Shown: one piece after another, positions 1 to 16,831 of the stretch
How positions within the stretch are numbered: position 1 is the first letter of the stretch
Layout: every line of letters starts with the position of its first letter
From: Variovorax sp. CF313
GTDB lineage: Bacteria > Pseudomonadota > Gammaproteobacteria > Burkholderiales > Burkholderiaceae_C
DNA length: 64,000 nucleotides
Direction: 5' to 3'
Assembly (NCBI RefSeq): GCF_000282635.1
Contig: NZ_AKIW01000033.1
Location: 62,001-126,000, forward strand
Translations under genes and position numbers: made by a program
Notes under the pieces: model-generated
Told to the model about the DNA's origin: nothing
Database searches by the model: none
What the model saw: the letters and a program-made list of their open reading frames with translations, nothing else

Positions 1-3000
1 CTTCGTGGGAGAACTGTGCATCGGCGGCCACGGCCTGGCCCGCGGCTACCTGCGGCAGCCCGCGCTCAATGCCGAACGCTTCGTGCCCGACCCCTTCGGC
101 GGTGCGGACGAACGGCTCTACCGCACCGGCGACCTCGCGCGCTGGCTGCCCGACGGCACCGTCGAGTTCATCGGACGCCGCGACGGCCAGGTGAAGATCC
201 ACGGCCACCGCATCGAGACCGGCGAGGTCGAGGCCGCGATCCTCGCCCACCCGGACATCCAGTCCTGCGCCGTGGTCGCGCGGCCCGACGAGAGCGGCCA
301 GCTACGCCTTGTGGCCTATCTCGTCGCGCGCTCACAGAAGGTTTCGTGGGACGCCCTGCGTGCGCACCTCGCGGCCCGCCTGCCCGCGGCGTTGATTCCC
401 GCCGCCCAGGTATGGCTCGCGCAGTTGCCCGTCACGCCGAATGGCAAGCTCGACCGCAGGGCGCTGCCCGAGCCGGCCGGCGAACGCCCCGAACTCGCCC
501 AGCCCTTCGAGGAAGCGCGCGACACCGTCGAACAGCAGGTGTGCGAGGCCTTCGCCCGCGCACTGCACATCTCGAAGGTCGGGCGCAACGACAACTTCTT
601 CGACCTCGGCGGCGATTCGCTGCTGGTGCTGCAGGTGCTCGCCGACCTGCAGCGCGGCACCGGCCTGCCGTTGTCGACCAACCTTTTCTTCCGCAATCCC
701 ACGCCAAAAGCGATGGGTGCGCGGATGCAGCAGGCGGGTGATCTGCCCGCCTCGGCCGCTGTGGTCGTCTCGGAGGATCGACCGACCACAGCGGCCACCC
801 TTGCAGCGCGGCCGGACGCCGGCATTCACGACGCCATCGCCCTGGTTGCCACCGCCGGACGCTTTCCCGGCGCGGCCGACGTCGAGCAGTTCTGGGACAA
901 CCTCGTTGCCGGGCGCGACACCATCAGCTTCTTCGACGACGCCACGCTCGACGCCGGCGTGAGCGAGGCCCTGCGCAGCGACCCGTCCTACGTTCGCGCA
1001 CGCGGCGTGATCGACGGCATCGAGGACTTCGACGCTGCCTTCTTCGGCATCAGCCCGAAGGAAGCGCAGCTGATGGACCCGCAGCAGCGCGTGTTCCTCG
1101 AGATCTGCTGGGAATGCCTGGAGCGCGCCGGCTACGTGCCCGATGCCGCGCCGGGCCCGGTCGGCGTGTATGCCGGCATGTACAACGCGACCTACTTCCA
1201 GCGCCACGTGAGCACCCGGCCCGACCTCGTGGAGCCGGTCGGCGAATTCCAGGTGATGCTGGCCAACGAGAAGGACTACATCACCACGCGGGTGGCGAAC
1301 CGGCTCAACCTCACCGGCCCGGCCGTCAGCGTGCATACCGCCTGCTCGACCTCGCTCGTGGCCGTAGCCCACGCCTTCCACGCGCTGCGCACGGGCCAGT
1401 GCTACATGGCGCTCGCCGGCGGCGCATCGGTCAACTGCCCGCCGCGCAGCGGCTATCTCTACAACGAGGGCTCGATGCTCTCGCCCGACGGCCACACGCG
1501 CAGCTTCGACGCACAGGCCCGTGGCACGGTCTTCAGCGACGGCGCGGCCGTGGTGCTGCTCAAGCGGCTGGCCGACGCGCAGGCCGATGGCGACACCATC
1601 TACGCCGTGCTGCGCAGCGCCTGCGTGAACAACGACGGCGGCTCCAAGGCCAGCTTCACGGCGCCCAGCGTCGACGGGCAGGCGGCGGTGATCCGCGCCG
1701 CGCTCGCGGCGGCCGACGTCGATGCACGCAGCATCTCTTACGTGGAGGCTCACGGCACCGCCACGCCGATGGGCGACCCGATCGAGGTCGAGGCGCTGGC
1801 CTGTGCCTATGCCGAGCACACCGACGCGCTCGGCTACTGCACGCTCGGCTCGCTCAAGAGCAACGTCGGCCACATGGTCACGGCGGCCGGCGCTGCCGGT
1901 CTCATCAAGACGGCACTGGCGCTGCACTACGAACAGATTCCGCCGACCGTGCATTTCAGCGCGCCGAACCCGGCGATCGACTTCGCGCGCACACCCTTCC
2001 ACGTCACGGCGAGCCTGCAGCCGTGGCCGCGCGCCGACCAGCCGCGCCGCGCAGGCGTCAGTTCCTTCGGCGTCGGCGGCACCAACGCGCACGTGATCGT
2101 CGAAGAAGCGCCACCGCGGCAGGCCTCGCCGGCGGCGGCGGGCGACCACGTGCTGCCGCTGTCGGCGCGCTCCGAGGCCGCGCTCGACACAGCCACCGAG
2201 CAGCTCGCGGCGCACCTCGAGGCGCACCCCGAACTGCCGCTGGCCGACGTGGCCCACACCCTCGCGGTCGGCCGCAAGGCCCACACCTTCCGCCGCGCGG
2301 TGGTGGCCAGCGGAACGGCCGAAGCCATCGCGGCCCTGCGCAGCGCCGACTCGCCCAGCCGCGCCAGCGGCCGCACCGCCTCGCGTGCACCGCAGCTCGT
2401 GCTGATGTTCCCCGGGCAGGGCGCGCAGTACGCAGGCATGGGCAAGAACCTCCGCGCGAACGACCCGGTGTTCGCCGCCGCGTTCGACGACTGCATGGCC
2501 GCTTTCGACGGGGCGACCGATTTCGACCTGCGCGAGCGCATGTTCTCCGGCGACGCGCAGTCGCTGGTGCCCACGGCCGTCACGCAGCCCGCGATCTTCA
2601 CGCTCGAATACGCGCTCGCGCGGCGGCTGCTGGCGCTGGGCGCGCGGCCGCATGCGCTGATCGGCCACAGCGTCGGCGAATTCGTCGCGGCCGTGCTCGC
2701 GGGTGTGATGCGGCTCGAAGACGCCGCCCGGCTCGTGGCCCGCCGCGGTGCGCTCATGCAGGCCCGGCCAGCGGGCGCGATGCTGTCGGTGCGCATGGGC
2801 GCGGCCGAACTGGCCGGCCGGCTCGGCCCGCAGCTGTCGCTCGCCGCCGAGAACGGCCCGGCGGCCTGCGTCGCCGCCGGCCCCTTCGATGCCATCGCGG
2901 CGCTGCAGGCGGCGCTGGAAGCGGATGGCATTCCGGCCCGTCCGCTGCAGACCTCGCATGCCTTCCACTCCGCCATGATGGACGCGGCCGTCGAGCCCTT

Positions 3001-5658
3001 CGAGGCACTGGTCGGCAAGGTGGCGCTGCGTGCGCCGCAGACGCCGATCTACTCGACGCTGACCGGCCAACCGCTCGAAGACGCCGAAGCCACCAGCCCG
3101 GCCTACTGGGCCCGGCACCTGCGCGAAACCGTGCGCTTCTCGCCGGCCGTACGCTGCGCGATGGCGCAGACGGCAAACCCGCTGTTCGTGGAAGCCGGCC
3201 CGCGCAACATGCTTTCCACGCTGGTGCGCCAGCACGGCGCGGGCAGCGTCGTACCGCTGCTGCACGGCGAGCCGGCCGAAGAGGCTCGCACCCTGCGGCT
3301 GGCGTTGGGCCGCCTGTGGACCTGCGGCGCCGAGGTCGAGCTGTCGCGCCTCGCTGCACGCAACGGCGCCCAGCGCGTGTGCCTGCCCACCACGCCGTTC
3401 GAGCGCAAGCGCTTCTGGGTCGACATCGCCGCTCCCACCCTTCTCCCCCTTTCCACCGCGACCGCATCCGTCAGCGCCGCCGTCGCGGCCCCTGCCTCTT
3501 TCATTCCATCCATTCCCCTGGAGCCGATCGTGACCGCAGCAGCAACGCCCTCGCCTCTTCCCCCTCCCGCCTCGTCCATGGACGCACGCCTGCGCACCCT
3601 GTTCGAGGACATCTCCGGCCTCGACATGGCACAGGCGGAGGGACACGCGCCCTTCGGCGAGCTGGGCCTGGATTCGCTCACGCTGACCCAGGCGGCCACG
3701 CAGATCAAGAAGCACTTCAAGGTCAACCTCAGCTTCCGTCAGCTGATGGAGAAATACCGCTGCTTCGACTCGCTCTCGGCCTTCCTGCGCGAGAGCCTGC
3801 CGCCTGAGGCAGCGCCTGCGTCGGCCGTTGCACCCGCCGTCGTGGCAGCGCCGGTGGAAAGTGCCGTCGCCGTGCCGCAGGCCGCGCCGCGCCAGCCGAT
3901 GCCCGTGTACATGCCGATGCAAGGGGGTGCCGCGGGCGACGCGCAGTTGTCCCAGCTGATTGCGCAGCAGATGGAACTGATGCGCCAGCAGCTCGCACTG
4001 CTGTCGGGTGCGGCGCCGGCCGCGCCGCTGATGACGCTGCAGGCCGTGCCGGTCCAGCCGGTGGCTGCAGTTCCGTCCGAGGAGTCCGCGCAGAAGGAGC
4101 CGGTGCGCTACGACGTGTCCAAGGCCTTCGGCGCCATCGCGCGCATCCACACCCAGCGCATGGCCGAACCCAGCGGCCGCCAGAAGGCACGCCTCGCCGC
4201 CTTCATCCGGCGCTATGTCGAGCGCACGCGCAAGAGCAAGGACTTCACCGACGCCAACCGCCCCCACATGGCCGACCCGCGCGTGGTCAACGGCTTCCGC
4301 CCGATCACGAAGGAGATCACCTACCAGATCGTCATCGAGCGCTCCAAGGGTTCGAAGATGTGGGATCTCGACGGCAACGAATACGTCGACGCGCTCAACG
4401 GCTTCGGCATGAACATGTTCGGCTGGCAGCCCGACTTCGTGCAGGAGGCCGTGCGCAGGCAGCTCGACCAGGGCTACGAGATCGGCCCGCAGCACCCGCT
4501 GGCGGCCGAGGTCACTGCGCTCATCTGCGAGCTCACGGGCAGCGACCGCGCCGGCCTGTGCAACACCGGCTCCGAAGCCGTGATGGCCGCGCTGCGCATC
4601 GCGCGCACCGTCACCGGCCGCAGCACTGTGGTGGTGTTCACCGGCTCCTACCACGGCACCTTCGACGAGGTGCTGGTGCGCGCCGGCAAGGGCGGCAAGG
4701 GCCTGTCGGCAGCGCCGGGCGTGATGAGCGGCATGTTCGGCGACATCCGCGTGCTCGACTACGGCACGCCCGAGGCGCTGGCGTTCATCCGCGAGAACGC
4801 CGACGACCTGGCCGCCGTGCTGGCCGAGCCGGTGCAAAGCCGCCGCCCCGACTTCCAGCCGCGCGAGTTCCTGCACGAGGTGCGCGACATCACCGCGAAG
4901 AGCGGCTGCTGCCTGATCTTCGACGAGGTCATCACCGGTTTTCGCACCGCGCTGGGCGGCGCCCAGGAACTGTTCGGCGTGCGCGCCGACCTTGCCACCT
5001 ACGGCAAGGTGATCGGCGGGGGCTTCCCGGTCGGTGTGATCGCCGGCAAGCGCGAGTTCATGGACGCGCTCGACGGTGGCGCCTGGCAGTACGGCGACGA
5101 CTCGATCCCCGGCGTGGGGGTGACCTACTTCGCCGGCACCTTCGTGCGCCATCCGCTCGCGCTCGCCGCGGCCAGGGCCTCGCTCACCCACCTGAAGGAA
5201 GCCGGGCCCGCGCTGCAGGCCGGCCTCAATGGCAGCACCGCCGCCATGGCCGCCGAGCTCTCGGGCTGGTGCAGGGAAGTCGGCGCGCCCGTCGAGATCC
5301 GCCACTTCGCGTCGCTGTGGCGCGTGAGCTGGCTCGAGGACCACCCGCTGCAGGACCTGTTGTTCGCAATGATGCGCAGCCGCGGCGTGCACATCCTGGA
5401 CAACTTCCCGTGCTTCCTCACGAGCGCGCACAGCGCCGAGGACATCGCATTCATCCAGAGCGCATTCAAGGAATCGGTCGCCGAGATGCAGGAATCCGGG
5501 TTCCTGCCGCGCCGCGCCGTGGCCATCGCCGGCTTCGACGCGCACAAGCCGACCGAGGAAGGCTCGGTGCTGGCCCGCGACATCGACGGCCAGCCCTTCT
5601 GGTACGTGCCCGGCGCGCCCACCCCCAGCCAGCACATCTTCAATGGAAAGGCCGCAGC

Positions 5659-5662
<4 letters not shown>
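1..5662 (+). CDS. Hybrid NRPS-PKS with aminotransferase domain (5' partial)
   Basis: Megasynthase subunit whose start lies upstream; the GTG at 5 is inside an adenylation domain. Residue numbers count from that GTG. Domains: adenylation tail (YRTGDL 39-44, NGKLDRR ending near 152); carrier with GGDSL, Ser205; ketosynthase about 275-700 with Cys447, His583 and His623; malonyl-type acyltransferase with GHSVGE (Ser889) and HAFH 985-988; carrier with LGLDSL, Ser1224; a Gln/Met-rich helical linker; then a glutamate-1-semialdehyde-type aminotransferase about 1360-1840 with PLP lysine K1668 in TYGKVIGGGF. No ketoreductase, dehydratase or thioesterase is seen. KS-AT-ACP-aminotransferase resembles MycA and McyE, which make beta-amino acids. 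An amino acid extended by malonate and transaminated would give a 3,4-diamino acyl unit (inference). It overlaps the next gene by ATGA at 5659. Confidence 0.95.
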
Positions 5663-10656
<4,994 letters not shown>

Positions 10657-10658
10657 TC

Positions 10659-11372
10659 ATGGACAACTCCGACTACGCACTTTCCATCGACGCGCCGATC
10701 TGCCGGTATGTCGACCTGGACAGCTTCCCTGCGCTTCCTCCCGCGCAGATCCTGTCGGAGGAAGAGTGCGCGCGCGCCGCCAGCTTGCGGTTTCCCATCG
10801 ACCGCCAGCGTTTCGTGGCCGCGCACGTCGCCCTGCGGCAAGCGCTCTGCGAGTACACCGGCCTGCACCACGCTGCACTGCACCTGGCCACCGGCTCATT
10901 CGGCAAGCCCTCGCTGTCGGGCCATACGCGCACCCAGTTCTCGCTGAGCCACAGCCAGGGCCTGGCGCTGGTGGCCATCGGCGGGCGCGGCCCTCTGGGC
11001 GCGGACGTCGAACTGCTGCGCGCGGTGCCCGACGCGGCGGTGCTTGCGGCGGAATATTTCACGCAGCGCGAACAGGAAGCGCTGGCCGCCCTGCCCGCGC
11101 ACGAGCGCGACAAGGCCTTCCTGACCTGCTGGACCCGCAAGGAAGCCTGCCTGAAGGCCATCGGCGTCGGCCTGCTGGTGTCGTCGCAGAGCTTCGAGGT
11201 GGGCATTGAACCGGACTGCCGCAGCGTCGAGCTGCTGGTGGCCGGCCGCATCCTGTGGCTGGTTCTGGGGCCGGCGCCCACGCGGCTCGACTGCGTGGGC
11301 TCGCTCGCCGAATGGCGCCAGACCGAAGCCCGCGCCAGCCGTTCGGGGCGGTTGCTGGAGGCGCACGCATGA
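10659..11372 (+). CDS. Sfp-type 4'-phosphopantetheinyl transferase
   Basis: Transfers the phosphopantetheine arm of CoA to carrier-domain serines, so it should activate the four carrier domains of the two preceding proteins. The 237-residue product carries the family signatures GADVE (Asp116, Glu118, metal/CoA site) and WTRKEACLKAIG (from Trp158; Lys161, Glu162). The ATG at 10659 is preceded by AAGGGG. An alternative GTG at 10653 overlaps the NRPS stop and adds two residues. Its place directly after the NRPS supports a dedicated role in this pathway. Confidence 0.93.
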   Translation: MDNSDYALSIDAPICRYVDLDSFPALPPAQILSEEECARAASLRFPIDRQRFVAAHVALRQALCEYTGLHHAALHLATGSFGKPSLSGHTRTQFSLSHSQGLALVAIGGRGPLGADVELLRAVPDAAVLAAEYFTQREQEALAALPAHERDKAFLTCWTRKEACLKAIGVGLLVSSQSFEVGIEPDCRSVELLVAGRILWLVLGPAPTRLDCVGSLAEWRQTEARASRSGRLLEAHA

Positions 11373-11431
11373 GCCGCCGAGCCGTTCTCAAGGCGAATAC
11401 CGCAGCGCGTAGCGCGGAGGTTATCCAATGA
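11369..11431 (+). CDS. Possible 20-residue coupling peptide or microprotein
   Basis: A 20-codon ORF fills the gap between the phosphopantetheinyl transferase and the first hydrolase. Its ATG (11369) overlaps the upstream stop as ATGA, GGAGG lies 7 nt upstream (11357-11361), and its TGA (11429-11431) overlaps the hydrolase ATG at 11428 as ATGA. The peptide is basic with no recognisable motif. It may only relay ribosomes between the two flanking genes, or be fortuitous. No function is claimed. Confidence 0.35.
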   Translation: MSRRAVLKANTAARSAEVIQ

Positions 11432-12241
11432 CTCGGTTCACGCCACTCATGTTCGGGCCGGCCTCGCGCCAGATCTTCGGCGTGTTCCATCCGGCCGAGG
11501 AAGACCGTGCCGAGAACACCGCCGTGCTCCTGTGTCCACCGTTCGGGCAGGAGGGCCTGCGCACCCATCGCTTCTTCAAGGTGCTGGCCGAGCGTCTCTC
11601 GCGAAACGGCATCGCCACGCTGCGCTTCGACTTCTATGGCTCGGGCGATTCGCCGGGCGACGAGAACGAGGGCGAACTCGACGGCTGGCGCCGAGACCTG
11701 TGCTCGGCGCACGAGGAACTGCGACGCCGCGCGCCGGGCGCTGCCATCGTGTGGGTCGGCGCCCGGCTCGGCGCCACCCTGGCCGTGCTGGCCGCGCGCG
11801 GCGGACGCTGCGACCCGGTGCGGCTGGTGCTGTGGGAGCCGGTGATCGACGGGCGCCGCTATGCGCGGCTGCTGCGCGAACAGCACGTGGCCGCCATCGA
11901 CACCACCTTCTGCATCCCCGACCGGGCCTGGCACCGCAGCCTGGCGCAGGAGCCCGATGCCGTGCCCGAGGAAGCCCTCGGCACGGTGCTCTCGCCCGCG
12001 CTGCGCGCGCAGCTGGCGGCGCTGGTTCCCGAATCGCTGCCGCTCACGGCGCTGCACGACACGCTGGTACTGGCCGAGCCGGACGACGAACGCACCGCGC
12101 AATGGGCCGCCGACCAGCAGTCGCGCCACATGCCGGTTCGCCTTGCGTACTTCCGGCACCAGCTCGACTGGACCTCCGACCCCTACCCCAACAGCGCGAT
12201 GGTTCCGGCCGACGCGCTCAACCGCCTCCAGGGGGCTCTCC

Positions 12242-12249
<8 letters not shown>
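11428..12249 (+). CDS. Alpha/beta-hydrolase-like protein, Arg at nucleophile position
   Basis: A 273-residue alpha/beta-hydrolase fold protein resembling, from memory, the exosortase-associated 'hydrolase 2' family, although no exosortase gene is in the window. The core strand-turn LRFDFYGSGDSPG is clear. The nucleophile elbow reads G-A-R-L-G at 111-115, with Arg113 where active hydrolases have Ser, so classical esterase activity is doubtful. The start has GGAGG 7 nt upstream, and the gene overlaps the next by 8 nt. Lying between an NRPS lacking a thioesterase and the polysaccharide genes, it may help release or transfer the chain (inference). Confidence 0.8.
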
Positions 12250-13171
<922 letters not shown>

Positions 13172-13243
13172 CGCACGGCTCAGCCCCTTTCACCCAGTCG
13201 TTCCCCATCCACCCACCGTCAACCGGCCGTCAAGGAGATCACC

Positions 13244-14467
13244 ATGCAACGCCCCGATCCAGCGACGCAGACATGCGGCGCACGCGCCCTTCCAGCCAGA
13301 GCCCGCGCTCTGGCACCGGCACAGGTCGATGGCCGGCTGCGATGGCTGGGCCTGTGCCTGCTGCTGTCGCTGGGACTGGTCCTGCTCTCCGGCTGCGCGC
13401 CGGGCTTCGGCGGCGTGGGACCGCTCGGCTTCACCAGCACCACGGGCGACAGCACCGCCTCGGCCGACAGCGGCAAGGTCATTCCGATCACGCCCGACCT
13501 GATCCGCTCGCAGATGGCGCAAAGGCCCAAGACCACGCCCGACGGCATGAAGCGCCTGCTGGCCGCGCCGCCGGTCTACACCATCGGGCCCGGAGACGTG
13601 GTCGGCATCATCGTCTACAACCACCCGGAACTGCTGCCCAACGCCGGCGCGGTGATCGCGCAGCAGACCGACCCGACCGGCGTTGCCGTGGCGCCCGGCT
13701 TCATCGTCGACGCCAAGGGTGAGATCAGCTTTCCGTTCATTGGGCGTGTCAAGCTGCAGGGCCTGACCGAAAGCGGCGCGTCCGAGCTGGTCGCGCGGCG
13801 CATCGGGACCTACATCAAGGAGCCGCAGGTCTCGGTGCGCATCCAGTCGTTCCGCAGCCAGCGCGCCTACGTGCAGGGCGAGGTGCGCACGCCCGGCCTG
13901 CAGATCTTCACCGACGTGCCGATGACGCTGTCCGAAGCCATCGGCCGCGCCGGCAGCTTCACGCAGAGCGGCGACCGTTCGCGGGTCACGCTGACGCGCG
14001 GCGGCGTCTCGACGGTGATCGACCTGCCGATGCTCCAGTCCATGGGCCTGGACGGCAACAGCATCGCGCTGCGCAACGGCGATGTGGTGAATGTCGGCTC
14101 CCGCGACGACAGCCGGGTCTTCGTGATGGGCGAGGTGCGCGGCCCCGGCGCGCTGCTGATGCGCAACAACGGCCGCCTGAGCCTCAACGAGGCGCTGGGC
14201 GATGCCGGCGGCCCCGACTTGCTGTCGGCCAGCACGGGGCAGATCTACGTGGTGCGCAACGCGCCCGACAACCTCGACACGCAGCAGATCTTCAACCTCA
14301 ACGCGAGGAACCCGGCAGCGCTGGCGCTGGCCGACCGCTTCGAGCTGCAGCCGCGCGACGTGGTGTACGTCGACCACGTGCCGCTGGTCACCTGGAACCG
14401 CGTCATCAGCCTGATCCTGCCGTCCGCCCAGGTCGTCAACCTCGGCCGCGACACCGCTCGCCGGTAA
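13244..14467 (+). CDS. Wza-like polysaccharide export outer-membrane lipoprotein
   Basis: Outer-membrane channel component for exopolysaccharide secretion, 407 residues. It begins with an unusually long basic N-region, then a hydrophobic stretch ending in a lipobox, L-S-G-C with Cys51. The poly-export domain starts near IGPGDVVGI (about 105) and is followed by two SLBB-type segments (VQGEVRTPG, VMGEVRGPG). AAGGAG lies upstream of the ATG. It is the first polysaccharide gene and is followed 39 nt later by the Wzc-like kinase, the usual export pair. Confidence 0.93.
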   Translation: MQRPDPATQTCGARALPARARALAPAQVDGRLRWLGLCLLLSLGLVLLSGCAPGFGGVGPLGFTSTTGDSTASADSGKVIPITPDLIRSQMAQRPKTTPDGMKRLLAAPPVYTIGPGDVVGIIVYNHPELLPNAGAVIAQQTDPTGVAVAPGFIVDAKGEISFPFIGRVKLQGLTESGASELVARRIGTYIKEPQVSVRIQSFRSQRAYVQGEVRTPGLQIFTDVPMTLSEAIGRAGSFTQSGDRSRVTLTRGGVSTVIDLPMLQSMGLDGNSIALRNGDVVNVGSRDDSRVFVMGEVRGPGALLMRNNGRLSLNEALGDAGGPDLLSASTGQIYVVRNAPDNLDTQQIFNLNARNPAALALADRFELQPRDVVYVDHVPLVTWNRVISLILPSAQVVNLGRDTARR

Positions 14468-14506
14468 GCACGCAGCCTCGCCCCGCAATACGAAAAGGTG
14501 AACCCC

Positions 14507-16831
14507 ATGAACGCGCGCTGGCAACCTTCGCTTCCCGCACCTGCGGCTTCCCCCATGACGGTGATCGAGACCACGGCCTGGCCCCGGGAGTCCCGGTTCC
14601 ACGAGTACCTCGACATCCTGATCGACAGCCGCTGGCTGATTGCCTCCATCGCCGCGCTGGCGCTGCTGGTGGGCGTGGGCTACGCGCTGTTCGGCCCGCG
14701 CATGTACGAGGCCAACATCCTGATCCAGGTGGAAGACCCCGACCGCTCCGGCGGCAACTTTCCCGGTGACGCCAACGGCGGCGGGGGCATCAGCGTGAAG
14801 ACGCCGACCGCCGGCGAGACCGAGATCCTGAGATCGCGCATGGTGCTGGGACAGGCGATGGAGAACACGCGGCTGTACATCAGCGCGAAGCCGCGCTACA
14901 TACCGGTGGTGGGCGAGTTCATCGCCCGGCATTCGAGCCAGCTCTCCAGCCCCGGCGTGTTCGGATATGGCAATTTCGTCTCGGGCACCGAGCGGATCGC
15001 CGTCGCGCAGATGGATGTGCCGAGCGCTTTCGAGGGCAAGAAGTTCACGCTGATCGCGGGCAGCGAAGGCAACTACACGCTGACCAACCCGGACCTGGAA
15101 ACGCCGCTGAAGGGCACGGCCGGCGTGCCGCTGGAGGCCTCCGTGCCCGGCGGCACCCTGCACCTGCTGGTGGGCTCCTTCGAAGCCCGGCCCGGCGGCG
15201 CCTTCGAGCTGGTGCGCTACTCGAAGCAGCTCACCCTGCTGGGCCTTCAGAAAGACCTGCGCGTGGTCGAGAAAGGCAAGCAGTCCGGCGTGATTGACGT
15301 CAGCCTGCAGGCCCCGAACCGCGCCCAGCTGGCCGACGTGCTCAACGAGATCTCGCGCCTCTACCTGCGCCAGAACATCGACCAGAAGACGGTGCAGGCC
15401 GAGCGCGCGCTGGCCTTCCTGGGCACCGAGCTGCCCAAGTTCAAGCAGCAGCTGGAGCAGTCGGAAGACGCCTACAACCAGTACCGCAACCAGAACGGCA
15501 CCATCAGCCTGGACGACGAGGCCCGCAATGCCCTGTCGCAGAACGTGGACCTGCAGGCCAAGCTGCTCGATGCGAAGCAGAAGCGGCTGGACCTGGCAAG
15601 CCGCTTCACCGCCGCGCACCCCGACCTGAAGACGCTGGACGCGCAGATCGCATCGCTCAAGAAGGAGCTCGGCTCGGTTGACGGCCGCATCCGCCGCATG
15701 CCCATGCTGCAGCAGAACTCGCTGCGCATGCAGCGCGATATCAAGGTCAACACCGACCTCTACGCCACGCTGCTGAACAGCTCGCTGCAGATGCGGCTGG
15801 CCAAGGAAGGCAAGGTTGCCAACGTGCGCGTGCTCGACCTGGCGCTGCTGGCCGAGAAGCCGGTACGGCCGAAGCCGCTGATCGTCGTCGCGCTGGCGCT
15901 GGCGGGCGGCCTGTTCCTCGGCGGCGCCGCGGCGATGGCCCGCAAGAACCTGAAGCGCTCCATCGGCAACCCCGGCGACATCGAGGCCGTTACCGGCGTG
16001 CAGGTGTACACCTCGATCCCGATGAGCACCCAGCAGCGCGTGCTCGACCGCGCCGTTCGCAAAGGCAAGCCCGGCATCAAGGTGCTGGCGGCGCTGCACG
16101 TGGAAGACCCTGCGCTCGAGGGCCTGCGCCGGCTGCGCACTGCGCTGAAGTTCGTGACGATGGGAGCACCCAACAACCGGGTGCTGATATCGAGCGCCAC
16201 GGCCGGTGCGGGCAAGACCTTCGTGTCGTCGAACTTCGCCACGCTGCTGGCCGCGTCGGGCCAGCGCGTGCTGCTGATCGACGCCGACCTGCGCCGCGGC
16301 AAGCTGAGCCAGGAGTTCGGCCTGCAGGGCAAGGAGGGCCTGGCCGACGTCATCGCCGGGGGCGTGCCGCTCGAGGACGCCATTCACCAACATGTGCTGC
16401 CGCATCTGGACGTGATGGCCGCGGGCACCCTGCGTCCGGACCCCGCCTCCATGATGACCAGCGACACCTTCGCGCACACGCTGTCGACGCTGTCCGCGCG
16501 CTACGACGTCGTGGTCGTCGATGGTCCTCCCGTCCTGCTCGCGTCCGAGACCGCCGCGATGGCGCCGAGCATGGGCACGGTGCTGCTCGTGGCCCGCGCC
16601 GACGAGAGCGAGCTCGGCGAGCTGGTGGAAAGCGCCAAGCGGCTGGCTCACGTGGGCGCGGCCTTCCACGGCGCGGTGTTCAACGCGGTCGACGCCTCGA
16701 AGCGCCACTCCCGCAGCTACAGCTACGGCTACTACGCCTATGCCCCGACCCGCCGCGAACCCCCCTACGCGCTGGACACGGCCGACACCGTCATGCCCAA
16801 GCGCATCCAGCCGGAGCACGCAGAATCATGA
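14507..16831 (+). CDS. Wzc-like chain-length determinant and tyrosine autokinase
   Basis: Inner-membrane co-polymerase and BY-kinase of 774 residues that controls Wzy-dependent polymer length and export. It has an N-terminal membrane segment (about 45-65), a periplasmic domain with a long predicted coiled coil, a second membrane segment near KPLIVVALALAG, and a cytoplasmic ATPase with Walker A TAGAGKT (Lys570) and the second Walker motif LLIDADLRRG (Asp592). The tyrosine cluster RSYSYGYYAY near the C-terminus is the autophosphorylation tail. An in-frame GTG at 14498 would add three residues. ATGA overlap couples it to the sugar transferase. Confidence 0.94.
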   Translation: MNARWQPSLPAPAASPMTVIETTAWPRESRFHEYLDILIDSRWLIASIAALALLVGVGYALFGPRMYEANILIQVEDPDRSGGNFPGDANGGGGISVKTPTAGETEILRSRMVLGQAMENTRLYISAKPRYIPVVGEFIARHSSQLSSPGVFGYGNFVSGTERIAVAQMDVPSAFEGKKFTLIAGSEGNYTLTNPDLETPLKGTAGVPLEASVPGGTLHLLVGSFEARPGGAFELVRYSKQLTLLGLQKDLRVVEKGKQSGVIDVSLQAPNRAQLADVLNEISRLYLRQNIDQKTVQAERALAFLGTELPKFKQQLEQSEDAYNQYRNQNGTISLDDEARNALSQNVDLQAKLLDAKQKRLDLASRFTAAHPDLKTLDAQIASLKKELGSVDGRIRRMPMLQQNSLRMQRDIKVNTDLYATLLNSSLQMRLAKEGKVANVRVLDLALLAEKPVRPKPLIVVALALAGGLFLGGAAAMARKNLKRSIGNPGDIEAVTGVQVYTSIPMSTQQRVLDRAVRKGKPGIKVLAALHVEDPALEGLRRLRTALKFVTMGAPNNRVLISSATAGAGKTFVSSNFATLLAASGQRVLLIDADLRRGKLSQEFGLQGKEGLADVIAGGVPLEDAIHQHVLPHLDVMAAGTLRPDPASMMTSDTFAHTLSTLSARYDVVVVDGPPVLLASETAAMAPSMGTVLLVARADESELGELVESAKRLAHVGAAFHGAVFNAVDASKRHSRSYSYGYYAYAPTRREPPYALDTADTVMPKRIQPEHAES

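Noticed and set aside
332-5635. A 1767-codon open frame on the - strand opposite the NRPS-PKS
   Set aside because: It is a GC-rich antisense shadow: low-complexity His/Gly/Arg/Ala composition, no domain, and the + strand carries unmistakable catalytic motifs.
4360-5658. Upstream extension of the second NRPS frame
   Set aside because: This part overlaps the aminotransferase domain out of frame and has Arg-rich shadow composition; the real start is ATG 5659.
13190-16819. A 1209-codon - strand frame opposite wza and wzc
   Set aside because: Composition is that of a codon-bias shadow, and the + strand genes are clear.
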